NCBI GenBank assembly: GCA_013329045.1
Contig: DUKZ01000020.1
Span: 1 to 33,488, forward strand
Length of the DNA: 33,488 nt
Source: Candidatus Woesearchaeota archaeon
GTDB lineage: Archaea; Nanobdellota; Nanobdellia; Woesearchaeales; UBA9989
Direction: 5' to 3'
Shown here piece after piece: positions 5,956 through 13,901 of the stretch. Numbering within the stretch: position 1 is the stretch's first letter; every line of letters begins with the position of its first letter. The translations under genes and the position numbers were made by a program. The notes below the pieces were generated by a model, which made no database searches, was not told where the DNA came from, and worked only from the letters and a program-made list of their open reading frames with translations.

Positions 5956-7653
5956 ATGAAAAAAATGATTGGTTTGCTGATGACGGTATTGCTGGTGATC
6001 AGTATGGTAGTTATTGCTGAAGAACAAAACACGATCACATCAAGTGGTTCTTCTCAAGATCGAGATGTGCAGTTGAGTGAGTGCGTCCACAAGTTGGTGG
6101 ATGAAGAAGGGATTGATGGAAGCACTGCAAAAACAAGGTGTGTGGAGATAATTGAGGGAATAGTTCCTTCTCAAGTAACAGAAGTAACAGTAGTCCCAAC
6201 TCAGGTGAGTCCAACACCGAATGAAGAAGAGAATGAAGATGAAGAAAGTATAAGAGATGCATGTATCAAAAAACTGATGGAGAGCGAAGGCATGATTCGT
6301 GCTGCCGCAAAAGCGCGGTGCATGCCTCCATCTGTTGCCCTCATCCGTGATGATGCCCAGGACAGGCTGGAAAATGCCATCCAAGACTGCATGAAGGATT
6401 TGGTGGATAAAGAGGGCATTGACAGGGCTGCTGCCAAAGCAAGGTGCACAAAAAAGCTAAGGGGGATCGTTGTCCAGCCTGTGGTGCAAGAGATAAGGGA
6501 TGACCAGCAGGAAAAATGTGTAGAACGTTTACGGGAAAAAGGAATTGAAGAGGCTATAGCAACAGATAAGTGCAGGGTGCTGCCTCATGCCTTTGCCATT
6601 GGCCAATATAGTGGTGATGATCTGATTGAGAGATGCGTGAAGAAATACTTAGAGCTCAAGCCCGAAGCGACAGAGGATATGGCAAAAGCTGAGTGCAAGG
6701 TTCCCCCGAAGGTTATTGCTATCGGCCAGATCGACCAGGAGGATCAGATCAACTACTGCATTAAAAAGATGATTGATGTCTCAGGGTTCTCAGATGATGA
6801 TGCAACAAAGAGATGCAAAGAAAAACTAGAGATCATTAAATCCATAAAGCCTCAGATCAGACAGATAGAGGAAGAGGTCAGAGGGAGGATTGAAGCAAAC
6901 AAAGAGGAAATCAAGACACTAAGGGAGAGCCTTCGGGAAAGACAGCGGGAAGTCAGTGACCTCAAGGCAGAGGTAAGGGAGGCTTGCAAGGAAGACTCCT
7001 CAGATGCTCTCTGCCAGGAAAAACAGCAGGAAGTTTTGTCCAGGGCAAAAGAACAGACAAAAGCAAGCATTGAGAATATGATTGCAGAGTTGGATAAGAT
7101 CAAGGACAATGCATTAGGCTCTGAGAGCCTTTCAGAGGAGGACGCACTGCTTGTTGCAGCGCACATTGATGAGAGGATAGCAATCCTTCAAGAGATAAGT
7201 GGCAGTATTGACGCCATAACAACGAAGGAAGAGCTCAAGGAACTCACTGATGATCTTCGTGAGGGCTGGGCAAAGGCGAAGCGGACTGCACAGGTGGAGA
7301 TTGTTCGGCTAAGCGTCGTAAAGGTCGGGAATGTTGGTGCTAGGGCAAAACAGGTCGAAGAGCAGCTATCCAAAACTTTGTTGGAGCTAGAAGAAGAGGG
7401 TATTGACACAACAGAAGTGGCAGGGATGCTGGGTGATTTCAACCTCAAGTTGCAAGATGCCTTATTGACCAATGAGCAGGCACAGGATGCATTTGCTGAG
7501 GCTGCAAGCGCGATAGGCACTGATGGTTTCCAGCAGCAGATGGAAAGGGTAAACGAGCTCAGGCAGGCTGCAAAGACCGCCATGCAGGAAGCTCTTGAAT
7601 TGCTAAAGGAGATCATGAGAGCAACAAAAGAGCTGCAGGGGCAAACTATATAA
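5956..7653 (+). CDS. Secreted six-fold paired-cysteine repeat and coiled-coil protein
   Basis: A 565-aa protein that I do not recognise. A signal peptide (1-22, cleavage near VIAEE) is followed by six units of the form C-K/R-rich helix-EGxx-AxAKARC. The cysteine pairs are at residues 43/62, 103/122, 145/164, 188/206, 227/247 and 268/287, always 18-20 apart, separated by Pro/acidic linkers. Each unit looks like a helical hairpin closed by one disulfide. Residues ~290-400 form a charged coiled coil with one further pair (C344, C353), and the remainder is Glu/Gln/Ala-rich helix. The ATG at 5956 is preferred over GTG at 5947 because GGTGA (5946-5950) is a good Shine-Dalgarno for it. A small lipoprotein gene follows by 23 nt, probably in the same operon. 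Confidence 0.82.
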   Translation: MKKMIGLLMTVLLVISMVVIAEEQNTITSSGSSQDRDVQLSECVHKLVDEEGIDGSTAKTRCVEIIEGIVPSQVTEVTVVPTQVSPTPNEEENEDEESIRDACIKKLMESEGMIRAAAKARCMPPSVALIRDDAQDRLENAIQDCMKDLVDKEGIDRAAAKARCTKKLRGIVVQPVVQEIRDDQQEKCVERLREKGIEEAIATDKCRVLPHAFAIGQYSGDDLIERCVKKYLELKPEATEDMAKAECKVPPKVIAIGQIDQEDQINYCIKKMIDVSGFSDDDATKRCKEKLEIIKSIKPQIRQIEEEVRGRIEANKEEIKTLRESLRERQREVSDLKAEVREACKEDSSDALCQEKQQEVLSRAKEQTKASIENMIAELDKIKDNALGSESLSEEDALLVAAHIDERIAILQEISGSIDAITTKEELKELTDDLREGWAKAKRTAQVEIVRLSVVKVGNVGARAKQVEEQLSKTLLELEEEGIDTTEVAGMLGDFNLKLQDALLTNEQAQDAFAEAASAIGTDGFQQQMERVNELRQAAKTAMQEALELLKEIMRATKELQGQTI

Positions 7654-7676
7654 AGGACAGCTTGGAGGAAAAGAAC

Positions 7677-7907
7677 ATGAAAAAGATTGTTGCCTTATTG
7701 CTCGTTGTAATCATCGTCTTGATGGGTTGTGGGAAAAAGGAGATTGTCAAGGATAGCCCAGCGCAAGATGATCAGGTCCAAGAGCAGGTCCAGCCAGTCG
7801 ACAATAATCAACAGGAAATAGCACAAGTGCCAGACGATCTTGGCGAGGAGTTGTCTATCCAGGACTTAGACGACCTTGATGCAGATATTGTGCAGGTTGA
7901 TTGGTAA
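7677..7907 (+). CDS. Small acidic lipoprotein
   Basis: A 76-aa protein. MKKIVALLLVVIIVLMGC is a lipoprotein signal peptide with the lipobox LMGC (Cys18). The mature part is short, Gln/Asp/Val-rich and acidic, and is probably disordered, for example VQEQVQPVDNNQQEIAQ. The ATG at 7677 has GGAGG at 7664-7668, 8 nt upstream. It sits 23 nt after the cysteine-repeat gene and is probably cotranscribed, so it may anchor or accompany that secreted protein. No family recognised. Confidence 0.75.
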   Translation: MKKIVALLLVVIIVLMGCGKKEIVKDSPAQDDQVQEQVQPVDNNQQEIAQVPDDLGEELSIQDLDDLDADIVQVDW

Positions 7908-7940
7908 CCCTTTTATATTCTCTTTTTTTCTTTCTTTTTT

Positions 7941-9008
7941 ATGATAGATCTCAACGGAGAAGAAGGTGGAGGGCAGATTCTCAGGACAGCTTTGGCGCTC
8001 TCCATGTTTACAAGGCAGCCATTTAGTATGGCAAATATCAGGGCAAAGAGACCAAATCCAGGCCTCAGGCCCCAGCATCTCCAATGCATTCTTGCAGCAA
8101 AAGAGTTGTCTGATGCATATGTAGAAGGATCAGAGGTTGGCAGCAAAGAGATTCTTTTTGTTCCAAAGGATTGCAAAGCCAAGTCAATGACTATTGATAT
8201 AGGTACAGCTGGATCAACAATTCTCCTTCTCCAGTCAGTCCTTCTTCCCTGCTTATTTGCCAAGAGGGGCCTCAAGCTCAAAGTTATGGGAGGAACGACA
8301 AATAAGGCAGCGCCGCCATATCATTATTTTGCTCATGTCTTCCTTCCATATCTTTCAAGGTTTGCAGACATCCAGCCGCGGCTCCGTAAGACAGGATATT
8401 ACCCAAAAGGCGGCGGAGAGGTTGAGGTTGCAATAAAGCCTCTCTGCAAGGGAGAGTATCCTCAGATCATCGAAGAATTAAACACCCGCATAAAGCCTTT
8501 CGATCTGATAGAAAAAGCAAGGGTTGTTCACATCCGGGGTGTGAGTCATGCTTCCACGGAGTTATTGCAAGCGCGAGTAGCAGAGCGCCAGGCACGTGCA
8601 GCTCAGGTATACCTTAGTTCATTGGCTCCAGTTAACATAACGACAGAATATGCAAATACCCTTTCAATTGGTTCGGGCATCACACTCTGGGCAGTGATGG
8701 AATATGGAGAAAATGTAGCAGTACATGGAGCGGATATGATTGGTGAGAAGGGAGTTCCAGCAGAGCAAATTGGCATACTGGCAGCAGAGAAGCTGGGGGC
8801 AGGACTGGGCGGGGGAATCATTGTCGATGAGTTCCTGGCAGACCAAATCATCCCCTTCCTTGCTCTCCTGAGGGGATCAAGGATGAGAACAACCCAGGTA
8901 TCTGATCATGCAATGAGTAATTGCAGGACAGTAGAGAAGTTTTTGCCAGTGACATTCAAGATTGAGGGGAACACGATTTGCTGTGAACCAGGAGAAAAGA
9001 GAGAATAG
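7941..9008 (+). CDS. rtcA: RNA 3'-terminal phosphate cyclase
   Basis: Converts RNA 3'-phosphate to a 2',3'-cyclic phosphate using ATP through a histidine-AMP intermediate. It opens with the family signature EGGGQILRTALALS (residues 7-20), then RPNPGLRPQHLQC, IGTAGSTILLLQ, and the YYPKGGGEVEV motif (~153-163). The candidate nucleophile is H323 in SDHAMSN. The ATP-binding GEKGVPAE segment is near 268-275. Length (355 aa) is normal for RtcA. No RtcB gene is adjacent. The TATA box TTTTATAT at 7911-7918 is 26 nt from the ATG, so the transcript is probably leaderless and separate from the lipoprotein operon. It may act in RNA repair or end-healing. Confidence 0.95.
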   Translation: MIDLNGEEGGGQILRTALALSMFTRQPFSMANIRAKRPNPGLRPQHLQCILAAKELSDAYVEGSEVGSKEILFVPKDCKAKSMTIDIGTAGSTILLLQSVLLPCLFAKRGLKLKVMGGTTNKAAPPYHYFAHVFLPYLSRFADIQPRLRKTGYYPKGGGEVEVAIKPLCKGEYPQIIEELNTRIKPFDLIEKARVVHIRGVSHASTELLQARVAERQARAAQVYLSSLAPVNITTEYANTLSIGSGITLWAVMEYGENVAVHGADMIGEKGVPAEQIGILAAEKLGAGLGGGIIVDEFLADQIIPFLALLRGSRMRTTQVSDHAMSNCRTVEKFLPVTFKIEGNTICCEPGEKRE

Positions 9009-9093
9009 TTCTCAAGGAGAAAACTGTTGGCATGCATGGATTTTTCTGACCAGGAGAGCATCATACTCTTTGGGAGAGAGGAGAACCAATATA

Positions 9094-12000
9094 TCAGCTT
9101 GTCAGGCTCGCCAGCTTGATCTCAGTATCAATGTCCATCAGCTCAAGGTCTATTGCCCGCTGTTCTGCAGCAGTAAGCTTGGCGTTTTTGATCTCTTTTT
9201 TGATCTGAGCCAGAAGCGATGAAGCGTCCCCATACCGCTGGGAGGCAATGAAGCTTTTGCATTGATGGAGTAGGTCTTTGAAGTTGATCTTTATGATCCT
9301 GGCTGATGATTTTTCAGGCTCTTTTTTCTCATCAACAACAGCTTTTAGCGGCTGTTGTATCCTGACTGATCGTTTCACCTGGGCGACAGTCTTCTGCACC
9401 GCTTTTTTCGTCGCATTCAGTGCTCGTTCTTTCTTGATGAGCGCTCGTTCTTTTCGGATATGCCTGATCGATTCGCTTTTTGCCTTGCCAACAAGCTGCT
9501 TTTCTTTCTCGAGGTATTTTTGCTTGAGCAGTTTTTCTCTGGAAGAAAGTTCTTTTTCTTTTTGTGCGAGCATTTTTTGCTGAGTGCCAATCTCTGCCTG
9601 TTTCTGGGTGATCAGGGAATCAAGATCCTTTTCCTTCTTTGATATGCGAACAAGCGCATCATTATGGTCTGCCTCAAGTTGTCTCTTGAATTCCGCAAAT
9701 GACTCTTCCAGCTTTTGTATTTCAGCGGTTTTTTGCCTGATGATTCCCTGCAGGTCGATGAACTTGTTTGCAAGGTCAACGACGCTGTCCTCCTCGTCAT
9801 ATTGCTCGCCCATGAGTGTTTTGAGCTCATCTTGCAGGTGCTCTTTTTTTGCAGTGAGTTCCGTGATGTCTTTTTCCAGGGCTGTTTTTGTCCCCTTGGC
9901 TTTTATTTTGAATTCCTTGTCTTTTATGAGCGCTGAAAATTCTCTTGCCACTTCTTCAATAGTGGCCAGATTGTTTTTGAGTTGTTGTTCGAGTACAGAG
10001 ACCCGTTTTGCGGCTTTTGCAGTTTCTTCTTCACGCTCAGCAAATGAGGATTCTCGTTTCTCTAGATCCAGGCCTTTTGCTTCGATGCCCTGTTCTTTGA
10101 AGTCTACATCTTTCCCTCGCTGGAGGAGTGATGCTTCCTTGATGTTGAGACCCTCTTCCTTCCGGACAATGAGATCCTCGCGGCGGCAAAATTCTTCTTC
10201 CCGTGCATCAATCACTTTTTTGGTGGAGTCTACTTGTTTGCGAAGAGTCCTGAGGTGAAAATCTTTCTCTTCGATTTCGAGCTCGACTTCCTTTCGTTTC
10301 CCGATGAGGCGGTTGAGTTCATTTTGGCTTTTTATGCGCTCAGCAGTCAGTTTGTCTAGCTCCTTTTCAAACCTCCTCTTCTCTTTATCAAAGAAAGGCG
10401 TGCTCCTCTGGGTAGATTCAAGCGCTTTTCTCATCCGCACAAGTTCTGTTTTCTCTTTATCGAGTTCCTTTGCTTTTACCTCGATTTCTGCGCGGATCTG
10501 TTTGAGCTGGAATTCTTTTTCTTCTGCAAGCTTGATCTTTTGGGAGAGCTGTTCCTGTTTTGCTTTTGATTCTTTTGTCGCAATAAGGCTTTGGCGAAGC
10601 TCCTTTATTTCAGCATCCCGTTCAGCAATGTCGGCCTGGGCGGCTTTGAGTTTCTCATTGAGCTGCTGGTTGAACCGTTGGACATTTTCAAGGGTTTTTT
10701 CCAATTGGCCTTTGCTGCCGCGTACTTTTTCAAACTGCCTCGTTTTCTGGTCGAGCAGCTGGATATTTTTTTCTATCTCCTGCTGCTTTATTTCAAGCCA
10801 TGTTTCCCGTTCCCGAACTTTCTGTTCCCGGGCAAGGACCCTGGCAAGTTCGCTTGTCGCGCCTTTTTTCTCGAGCGTCTTGAGGGCTTCCTGGATCTCT
10901 TTTTCGCGTTGGGTGATGTGGCGGTCCTTTTGCTCGAGGGCTACTTGTTGGTCCCGCAGCTGCTTCGTTTTTTCCTGGAGTGCTGCCCTCTCTCCGGCAG
11001 AGACGTTTGCTTGCCTGAGCTGCTTGCGAAGGTCTCCAATCAGAACATCCTTTTCTTTTTCGCTAACATCTGTCTTGGCGACTTTCTTTTTTGCTGAAAT
11101 AAGTTCTTCCTCTAGCCTGTTTGCCCTGGTCAGCAGGTCTTTTTCCTTGCTGCGCTGGTCTTTTGTGAGCGAGAGGATGGCCATGTCTTTTTGCTTGATG
11201 AGGGTATCGATCTTGTTTCGTGCATCATGTTCAACCCGAAGTTCTTTTTCCCGGTATTGTTTTCGAAGCAGATCAAACTCTCTTGCCCGTGCCTTTGCGT
11301 TCTCAATTGTTTCCTTTTCTGTGAGATCAAGCGCAGCTTTTTTCTTGAGTAAGTCAACTTTGAGATCGGCAATCTCTTTGTTTTTTGCGTCAAGGACAGC
11401 CTTGAGCTTCTGGTCGGAGAGATTGACGAGTTCTAGGCGCTTTGAGTCGAGTTCCTGTCCATGTGATCTTTTCGCTTGGTCCAAAAGAAGCTGTTCGCCG
11501 GCAAGCTCTTTTTCCCGCTGTGCAAGAAGCGATTCTTTTGATGTTAGTTCCTGTTCTTTTGCATCCACTCTTGCTTTTTGCTGTTCCAGGACTGCTGCAT
11601 CCCCGGGGAGCTTGCCTTTGCCAGAAAGGCTCTTTTGCAGCTCATTGATGATTATGTCTTTTTCCCGTATCTGGGAGAGAAGGATTGTTTGCTTATCTTT
11701 TATCTGGAGAATGTTCTTCTGGAGCTCTTCGAGGCGCATCCGATAGGATCGTTCCTGCTCTTCGATTGCTTTTTGGAGCTTTGTGACAGCAGTTGATTTT
11801 TCTGCAACAAGGCTTTTTGTTGCTTTGCTATGTTCTTTTCCAAGAGAAGATTCCCGGGCGGCAAGGAGGCTTTCTTTTGCTCTCAGTTCTTGTTCTTTTA
11901 TCCTGAGCTCTCGTTCCCGCTCGCTGGTCTGGCTTGCCCGTTCCCGCGATTCATGGTCAATTCTCTTTCGAAGGTCCTCAGCATACGCTTTCTCTCGGGC

Positions 12001-12174
12001 GAGTTCAGCATCTTTTTCTGATACTTTTTGGAGTTGAGATTCGAGAAGTTTTTCCTTTTTTTCGAGAGCTTTTTCTTTCAGGAGCAGCTCTTTTTTCAGT
12101 TCCCGCAGTGACTTATTGTCAGTATCGAGCGCCGGCGGTGGTGGAGGCGGCTCAATTAGTATTCGATCACCCAT
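9094..12174 (-). CDS. Giant coiled-coil protein (1026 aa)
   Basis: A mostly Glu/Lys/Arg/Gln/Leu protein with almost unbroken coiled-coil heptads from about residue 20 to 930. A proline run (EPPPPPP) follows the MGDRILI start. No ATPase head, Walker motif or membrane segment is visible, so it is not an SMC or Rad50. The C-terminus is basic (KKAVQKTVAQVKRSVR) and ends in a ~70-residue helical domain (INFKDLLHQCKSFIASQRYGD, then AAEQRAIDLELMDIDTEIK), possibly TPR-like. It could be a structural filament or scaffold. The ATG at 12174 is preferred because the only longer in-frame start is a TTG at 12216, right at the TATA box (TTTAAA, 12222-12227). It is convergent with rtcA. Confidence 0.8.
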   Translation of the reverse strand: MGDRILIEPPPPPPALDTDNKSLRELKKELLLKEKALEKKEKLLESQLQKVSEKDAELAREKAYAEDLRKRIDHESRERASQTSERERELRIKEQELRAKESLLAARESSLGKEHSKATKSLVAEKSTAVTKLQKAIEEQERSYRMRLEELQKNILQIKDKQTILLSQIREKDIIINELQKSLSGKGKLPGDAAVLEQQKARVDAKEQELTSKESLLAQREKELAGEQLLLDQAKRSHGQELDSKRLELVNLSDQKLKAVLDAKNKEIADLKVDLLKKKAALDLTEKETIENAKARAREFDLLRKQYREKELRVEHDARNKIDTLIKQKDMAILSLTKDQRSKEKDLLTRANRLEEELISAKKKVAKTDVSEKEKDVLIGDLRKQLRQANVSAGERAALQEKTKQLRDQQVALEQKDRHITQREKEIQEALKTLEKKGATSELARVLAREQKVRERETWLEIKQQEIEKNIQLLDQKTRQFEKVRGSKGQLEKTLENVQRFNQQLNEKLKAAQADIAERDAEIKELRQSLIATKESKAKQEQLSQKIKLAEEKEFQLKQIRAEIEVKAKELDKEKTELVRMRKALESTQRSTPFFDKEKRRFEKELDKLTAERIKSQNELNRLIGKRKEVELEIEEKDFHLRTLRKQVDSTKKVIDAREEEFCRREDLIVRKEEGLNIKEASLLQRGKDVDFKEQGIEAKGLDLEKRESSFAEREEETAKAAKRVSVLEQQLKNNLATIEEVAREFSALIKDKEFKIKAKGTKTALEKDITELTAKKEHLQDELKTLMGEQYDEEDSVVDLANKFIDLQGIIRQKTAEIQKLEESFAEFKRQLEADHNDALVRISKKEKDLDSLITQKQAEIGTQQKMLAQKEKELSSREKLLKQKYLEKEKQLVGKAKSESIRHIRKERALIKKERALNATKKAVQKTVAQVKRSVRIQQPLKAVVDEKKEPEKSSARIIKINFKDLLHQCKSFIASQRYGDASSLLAQIKKEIKNAKLTAAEQRAIDLELMDIDTEIKLASLTS

Positions 12175-12251
12175 TTTTTCTACTTGATTGCACCCTTTAA
12201 GAGAGAACTGGAGCAAAAGGGTTTAAATTACTTTATCTTAACTCTAAAATG

Positions 12252-12297
12252 GTTACAATGTTCTCTTCGTTGAGAACGAACCGTAACGTTTTTAAAC
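12252..12297. promoter_or_regulatory. Nested palindrome directly upstream of a TATA box
   Basis: GTTAC (12252-12256), GTTCTC (12260-12265), GAGAAC (12272-12277) and GTAAC (12283-12287) form two nested inverted repeats, followed at once by the TATA box TTTTTAAAC (12289-12297). The TATA box is 26 nt before the zinc-ribbon ATG at 12319. The palindrome overlaps the expected BRE position and lies in the divergent region shared with the coiled-coil gene. It looks like an operator or activator site. Confidence 0.45.
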
Positions 12298-12318
12298 GGC
12301 CCCATATCCCCTGGAGGT

Positions 12319-12489
12319 ATGGAAAAAGAATTTATCTGCATATCAAGCAAACAAAAGGTCGCAAATGACCGTAGTGCCGTTGTCTTTCCCTGTCCAGGGT
12401 GCGGGGAGCAGATTGTCAGGTCAAAGACAGCAAGGATGCTCGCTTCCCCCTATAAATGCCAAAAGTGTGGATTTGAAGGGCCGAACTGA
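12319..12489 (+). CDS. Small zinc-ribbon protein (HVO_2753-like, COG2888)
   Basis: A 56-aa protein related to the small archaeal zinc-finger family that often precedes aEF-1beta. Cys pairs C25-PG-C28 and C47-QK-C50 and the ending CGFEGPN are intact, enough for one zinc site. The family normally has four CxxC pairs making two sites. Here the first pair is C7-I-S-S and the third (normally RCxxC) is replaced by VRSKTAR, so one zinc site is lost in both halves. The start is fixed by a TATA box 26 nt upstream; GGAGG abuts the ATG. The stop overlaps the aEF-1beta start (TGATG), showing an operon and likely translational coupling. The role is probably RNA or ribosome binding, by family context. Confidence 0.88.
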   Translation: MEKEFICISSKQKVANDRSAVVFPCPGCGEQIVRSKTARMLASPYKCQKCGFEGPN

Positions 12490-12764
12490 TGGCAACAGTC
12501 ATCTTGACGATGAGGATCATGCCGGAGAGCACAGAGACTGATCTTGCCCAGTTGGAAGAAACAGTCAAGCAGCAGATCGCTGAGTTTGGAGCAAATTTTG
12601 GGAAGGCTGAGGCAAAGCCCATCGCATTTGGCCTCAAAGCGCTCGAAGTCATATTCACACTTGACGAAAGCAAAGGGTCAACTGAGAATCTCGAGAACTC
12701 CATCGCTGCATTAGATGAGGTCAATTCTGCTGAGATCATTGATGTTCGCCGCGCGTTTGGCTAG
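12489..12764 (+). CDS. ef1b: Elongation factor 1-beta (aEF-1B), nucleotide exchange factor
   Basis: Archaeal guanine nucleotide exchange factor for aEF-1A. At 91 aa it is the C-terminal exchange domain only, as usual in Archaea. It begins VILTMRIMPESTETDLAQLEE and contains the conserved KPIAFGLKALEVIFTLDE strand-loop and the ending SAEIIDVRRAFG. The start overlaps the stop of the zinc-ribbon gene by one base, an arrangement common in Archaea. The 3' end overlaps the convergent trm1 gene by 4 nt. Confidence 0.95.
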   Translation: MATVILTMRIMPESTETDLAQLEETVKQQIAEFGANFGKAEAKPIAFGLKALEVIFTLDESKGSTENLENSIAALDEVNSAEIIDVRRAFG

Positions 12765-13744
12765 CTGATCGCTGCTTTCACATCAGGACAGTTTGTTTTG
12801 ATTGCTGTTGCAAGAAAATGTGTCCGTTCTGCGATGAATCCTTTCCTCTTTAGGACAGCTAGGACCTCTTTTATTTTTGGTTGTTCTTTGAAATCGATCG
12901 AATGAAGGTCGGTGTATCCAACAATGTCTGGTTCTGCGATCAGCATATCGATAAAAAGATTTTTGCGCATTTTTGAGATGATCTGTTTATTCTGCAATTG
13001 CGAAAGCCAGAGCGGCCCAGCCCCTTTATACCCCCCATGCAGCTTGAGTGTCTCATCCGCTTTGCTCTTTCCTTTTTCGGAGAGAAACACGACCCGCATA
13101 TAATGGTCTGATGAATATGAGAGCAGCGGAAGCAATGCCTTGTCATATTGAGCGCCGATCAACTGCACCTTCCTGATCAGGATGCGAAGTCCAACCTCAT
13201 ACATCTCTGGTGTGTGCAGGGGCTCAGCCCAATATGTCCGCAGGCATGCTTTTGGGTATGTGCCGCAAAGCAGGGCTGTGTCAGTGGCAGTCACCCCCAG
13301 CACTCCTCCCCGTGATATCTTTTTGCATGCCTCATCGAGGAAGGGAATAGGTGTTCCGAATGGATCGATATCGATGACATCAAATCCTTTTGATTTGATC
13401 AGGAAGAGATTTGCATCAGCACAGGTGATGGTAGTCTTTGTCTTTGGCACGTTGTTTATCAGGAGATGTTTTTTTATCGCTGCAACAGCAGCCTCGCTGT
13501 AATCATTAAAAGAAACATGAGCAATGAGAGATGCAGGCAGTTCTTTGAGCATCCGGATCCCTCTGATGCCAGAGCCCGCAAGCGGCAATGCAATGTTGAG
13601 TTTTTTCTTCCCAAGAGCCCGGAGCAATTCTATCATCAGCGTCCGGTTCTTTTCCATCACCGGGTTATAAAAGACTGGGAGTTGTTTTGAGATCTTTCCT
13701 TCAGGGATGCAAAGCCGTGCTTTTCCTTCAATGGTTTCCTTCAT
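12761..13744 (-). CDS. trm1: tRNA (guanine-26-N2)-dimethyltransferase
   Basis: Forms N2,N2-dimethylguanosine at position 26 of tRNA using S-adenosylmethionine. Visible family features: the start EGKARLCIPEG, FYNPVMEKNRTL (~26-37), the SAM-binding LPLAGSGIRGIRMLKE segment (~54-69), the catalytic-loop motif DIDPFGTP (~125-132), VTATDTALLCG (~151-161) and YSSDHYMRV. The Cys-rich zinc-like element seen in some Trm1 proteins is not evident. Length (327 aa) is slightly under the ~380 aa common in Archaea. The TATA box CTTTAAAC at about 13764-13771 lies 24 nt before the start, so the transcript is probably leaderless. Confidence 0.94.
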   Translation of the reverse strand: MKETIEGKARLCIPEGKISKQLPVFYNPVMEKNRTLMIELLRALGKKKLNIALPLAGSGIRGIRMLKELPASLIAHVSFNDYSEAAVAAIKKHLLINNVPKTKTTITCADANLFLIKSKGFDVIDIDPFGTPIPFLDEACKKISRGGVLGVTATDTALLCGTYPKACLRTYWAEPLHTPEMYEVGLRILIRKVQLIGAQYDKALLPLLSYSSDHYMRVVFLSEKGKSKADETLKLHGGYKGAGPLWLSQLQNKQIISKMRKNLFIDMLIAEPDIVGYTDLHSIDFKEQPKIKEVLAVLKRKGFIAERTHFLATAIKTNCPDVKAAIS

Positions 13745-13868
13745 GATGGGTAAAAGCGATGACGTGTTTAAAGGCTTTTCTTAGAAAATTGATGAGAATC
13801 GAGGATGAGACATAAATATGGTAAATTACTAGGGAACCTCTTTTATCATTTTTATCATTTTCCCTCGT

Positions 13869-13880
13869 AAGATATTTAAA
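13869..13880 (+). promoter_or_regulatory. TATA box of infB
   Basis: ATATTTAAA at 13872-13880 is centred 26 nt before the aIF5B ATG at 13902, implying a leaderless transcript. The preceding 60 nt hold two copies of TTTTATCAT but no gene. Confidence 0.65.
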
Positions 13881-13901
13881 CACTCTCCGATTCATCACTC
13901 T

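Noticed and set aside
10304..11746. Long plus-strand reading frames across 10.3-11.7 kb
   Set aside because: They are antisense shadows of the coiled-coil gene; the Ser/Phe-rich translation is the mirror of Lys/Glu-rich heptads.
9094..12174. SMC/Rad50-type ATPase
   Set aside because: No Walker A, Walker B or signature motif at either end.
13830..13865. AGGGAA/TTCCCT inverted repeat and repeated TTTTATCAT upstream of infB
   Set aside because: The arms are only 6 bp with a 23-nt spacer and T-rich filler, which can arise by chance.
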